Origin: Planctomycetota bacterium
Lineage (GTDB): Bacteria; Planctomycetota; UBA1135; GCA-002748355
Assembly (NCBI GenBank): GCA_002748355.1
Contig: PDSF01000054.1
Coordinates: forward strand, 1-47,087
Reading direction: 5' to 3'
Length of the DNA: 47,087 nt
How positions within the stretch are numbered: position 1 is the stretch's first letter; the number at the start of each line of letters is the position of its first letter. Shown piece by piece: positions 45,416 through 47,087 of the stretch. Below the pieces are notes generated by a model, which did not search any database, was not told the DNA's origin, and saw only the letters and a program-made list of their open reading frames with translations. The position numbers were made by a program, and so were the translations under genes.

Positions 45416-46513
45416 TCACCTCGAATATCTATAGTGAGCGGCACAGCTGCCCTCTGAACTCACCATACACGGCCCGACAGGGAACCCTGGCGTGCAGTCA
45501 GTCCCCATAAGGGGACACTGGTCAGGGGTAATCATTCCTCTGAGAACATCACCGCAACGGCATCGCTGGTCAGGTGTCCCGCCGCTGGTGTTTACTCCAT
45601 ACTTCTTTGCCGCATCAAACTCACTAAAAATCTCCCTTAGAGCAAGGCCGCTTGCAGGAATAGTTCCGATTCCCCTCCAGGAGGCATCAGCCGGTTCAAG
45701 GTATTCATCCATAAGCTCTAGAGCCAATCTGTTTCCTGATGCAGTTACCACCCTCGTGTACTGATTTTCAAGATTTGCCTTCCCCTCGGCAAGCTGCTCA
45801 AGAATCCCATGAAGCCCATAAAGGATATCCAGAGGCTCAAAACCTGCAATAACACATGGAAGGCTGTACCTGTGAACAAATCCTGCATAGCCCTCAGATC
45901 CTATAATAGCCGAAACATGCGCAGGCAAAAGGAAACCGTTTACCGCAACTTCATCGTCAGTAGCCAAAGCCTCAAGAACCGGGGGAACCACCTTGAAAGC
46001 TGCAAGAACCGATATGTTCTTCAAAGAAGATGCAACAGCCTTCTTAACAAGGGAAATGACAGGAGGAACGGTTGCCTCAAAACCTATACCCAGAAAAACC
46101 ACTTCCCTTGCAGGGTTCGCATCTGCCAGGTTAAATGCATCCAAAGGAGAATAGCATACATGTATATCTCCGCCTGCACTTCTGGCATCTACAAGGTTCT
46201 TTCGGCCCCCTGGAACCTTGAGCATATCACCGAATGTTGCAATGGTAATTCCTCTTCCGGCAAGTTCAACCGCTGCATCAATATAAGCTGCATCAGTTAC
46301 ACATACAGGACAGCCCGGCCCGCTGAGAAGCTTGACATTATCGGGAAGAATTCCTCGAATTCCGTATCTTCCTATGGACATCGTGTGACTGCCGCACACT
46401 TCCATTATCCGGGCTTCTATACCCCGCGCCTTAAGCAGGAAACCATCTCCTCGAATAAGTTCAGTTATTGCATGGGCAGCTCTGCTGTTTCGAAATCCGT
46501 CTATGTACTTCAC
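45416..46513 (-). CDS. hypD: Hydrogenase Fe-CN/CO scaffold HypD
   Basis: HypD holds the Fe(CN)2CO unit with HypC before it goes to the hydrogenase. The 365-residue product has MEVCGSHTMSIGRYGI (Cys 40), LLSGPGCPVCVTD (Cys 68 and Cys 71), FGDMLKVPG, FLGIGFEAT, and the C-terminal [4Fe-4S] region with RCRCGDVLRG, CPLMG, CTP and GPCMVSSEGSCAAH. All conserved cysteines are present. It starts with GTG that overlaps the hypC stop (GTGA), and ends 4 bases before the preferred hypE start. Confidence 0.97.
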   Translation of the reverse strand: MKYIDGFRNSRAAHAITELIRGDGFLLKARGIEARIMEVCGSHTMSIGRYGIRGILPDNVKLLSGPGCPVCVTDAAYIDAAVELAGRGITIATFGDMLKVPGGRKNLVDARSAGGDIHVCYSPLDAFNLADANPAREVVFLGIGFEATVPPVISLVKKAVASSLKNISVLAAFKVVPPVLEALATDDEVAVNGFLLPAHVSAIIGSEGYAGFVHRYSLPCVIAGFEPLDILYGLHGILEQLAEGKANLENQYTRVVTASGNRLALELMDEYLEPADASWRGIGTIPASGLALREIFSEFDAAKKYGVNTSGGTPDQRCRCGDVLRGMITPDQCPLMGTDCTPGFPVGPCMVSSEGSCAAHYRYSR

Positions 46514-46737
46514 AATGACTGAGATTCCGCAAGGTCCTCAAAGAGTAGAAGACGCTCATTGGCCTCCTCCACATCCAGCCGTTCAATTGCAAAGCCAGCA
46601 TGCACAATTACAAAATCTCCCACTTTAGGTTTTTCTACAAGCGAAAGATCGACATCGTAACTAATACCTTCAAGTTCGCATACACCGGATCCCCCTTCAT
46701 TGATTTTTATCACCTTCATAGGCACGGCAAGACACAT
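46510..46737 (-). CDS. hypC: Hydrogenase maturation chaperone HypC
   Basis: A 75-residue partner of HypD of normal length. It starts MCLAVPMKVIKI, whose Cys 2 binds the iron unit, then has the beta-barrel CELEGISYDVDLSLVEKPKVGDFVIVHAGFAIERLD, with the conserved His in VHAGFAI. The open frame extends upstream over the hypF end, but MCLAVP is the family start. The hypF stop lies one base before its ATG (TGAAATG). It overlaps hypD by 4 bases. Confidence 0.97.
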   Translation of the reverse strand: MCLAVPMKVIKINEGGSGVCELEGISYDVDLSLVEKPKVGDFVIVHAGFAIERLDVEEANERLLLFEDLAESQSL

Positions 46738-46738
46738 T

Positions 46739-47087
46739 TCAAAAACCCCTTCCAGCGGCACACACCTGTCCCAGGGATATTCCTCCGTCATTAGGGGGAA
46801 CAAGCCTGTGGACATGCGCTTTTATGTTCATTTTCGCCAGCCTATCCAGAAGAACAGCTGTCATGTATCTGTTCATCATAACTCCCCCTGACAACACAAC
46901 AGGGAGTTCTCCGGTGAGTTCAAGGGCACTCTTAACCATTTCTGCTCCGGCAGATGCCATCATTCTATGAAATGTCGCAGCCCATGCAGGACCCTTCTCC
47001 CTATCTGGGCATTCTTCATGGAGAGTCCTAAAAGCGTGGCTAAAATCGGTGACCAATAGCCCTTCCCTCTCACGGCAGACAAAACTC
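46739..47087 (-). CDS. hypF: Carbamoyltransferase HypF, C-terminal fragment
   Basis: The last 115 or so codons, cut by the window edge. It reads SFVCREREGLLVTDFSHAFR at the edge, followed by the Kae1-like part AWAATFHRMMASAGAEMV, GELPVVLSGGVMMNRYM, and the C-terminal VHRLVPPNDGGISLGQVCAAG. The VLSGGVMMN and PPNDGGISLGQ motifs are diagnostic for HypF, which makes the carbamoyl group from carbamoyl phosphate and ATP and loads it on HypE. The acylphosphatase, zinc-finger and YrdC domains would lie beyond the edge. It heads the hyp operon in view. Confidence 0.95.
   Translation of the reverse strand, partial: SFVCREREGLLVTDFSHAFRTLHEECPDREKGPAWAATFHRMMASAGAEMVKSALELTGELPVVLSGGVMMNRYMTAVLLDRLAKMNIKAHVHRLVPPNDGGISLGQVCAAGRGF

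Noticed and set aside
43134..47087. Hydrogenase structural genes or a complete hydrogenase locus
   Set aside because: Only maturation genes hypF-C-D-E-A-B are in the window; no large or small subunit motifs appear on either strand.

Overview
The window comes from a high-GC, Gram-negative bacterium. Gram-negative traits are a Kdo transferase (waaA), lipoprotein signal peptidase and several lipoproteins. Features that point, with moderate confidence only, to Planctomycetota are an FHA-Ser/Thr kinase fusion, two HEAT-repeat proteins ending in a GK-F-x-(F/Y)-D ... W-x-x-W tail, a zinc-ribbon plus HEAT protein, a PurN beginning ISGGGRSL, and a divergent bL34. The left edge cuts an IS3-family element and the right edge cuts hypF, so the window is probably most of one contig or a slice of one.

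Layout. 1-471: 5' end of an IS3-family element. 472-1225: non-coding DNA and tRNA-Asn. 1226-3427 (minus): gap-pgk glycolytic operon. 3553-9606 (plus): tilS, a YggS-like PLP protein, an FHA-kinase membrane protein, a purine nucleoside phosphorylase homologue that has lost catalytic residues, and purN. 9716-11968 (minus): a low-GC hybrid histidine kinase that looks acquired. 12425-14398: smpB, tRNA-Leu and a tRNA-dihydrouridine synthase. 14483-19237 (minus): DMT permease, bL34, pyruvate kinase, two HEAT proteins. 19636-23897: HU, mnmA (minus), yajC, yraN, and an EpsB-type sugar-phosphate transferase. 23869-40198 is almost entirely minus strand: predicted zincin lipoprotein, ribD, miaB, pseudopilin, ahcY, metK, waaA, secA, a response-regulator protein, lspA, pyrD. 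40280-42666 (plus): XerC/D-type recombinase, small lipoprotein, trpS.

From about 43,070 to the end the base composition drops abruptly and a complete-looking [NiFe]-hydrogenase maturation operon follows on the minus strand in the order hypF-C-D-E-A-B, every junction overlapping or nearly touching. It has no hydrogenase structural genes in view. It is either a horizontally acquired block or an assembly join.

Most of the window is housekeeping: lower glycolysis (gap, pgk, pyk), tRNA modification (tilS, mnmA, miaB, dus), the SAM cycle (metK makes SAM, ahcY clears SAH), protein export (secA, yajC, lspA), envelope sugars (waaA, EpsB-like) and nucleotide synthesis (purN, pyrD). Strong GC hairpins, often without a U-tract, sit between transcription units. 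I see no CRISPR array and no clear defence system. The most unusual items are the PNP pseudoenzyme, the HERAH lipoprotein, the response regulator with an unrecognised N-terminal domain, the tandem repeats beside ahcY and beside the hyp boundary, and the hyp block itself.
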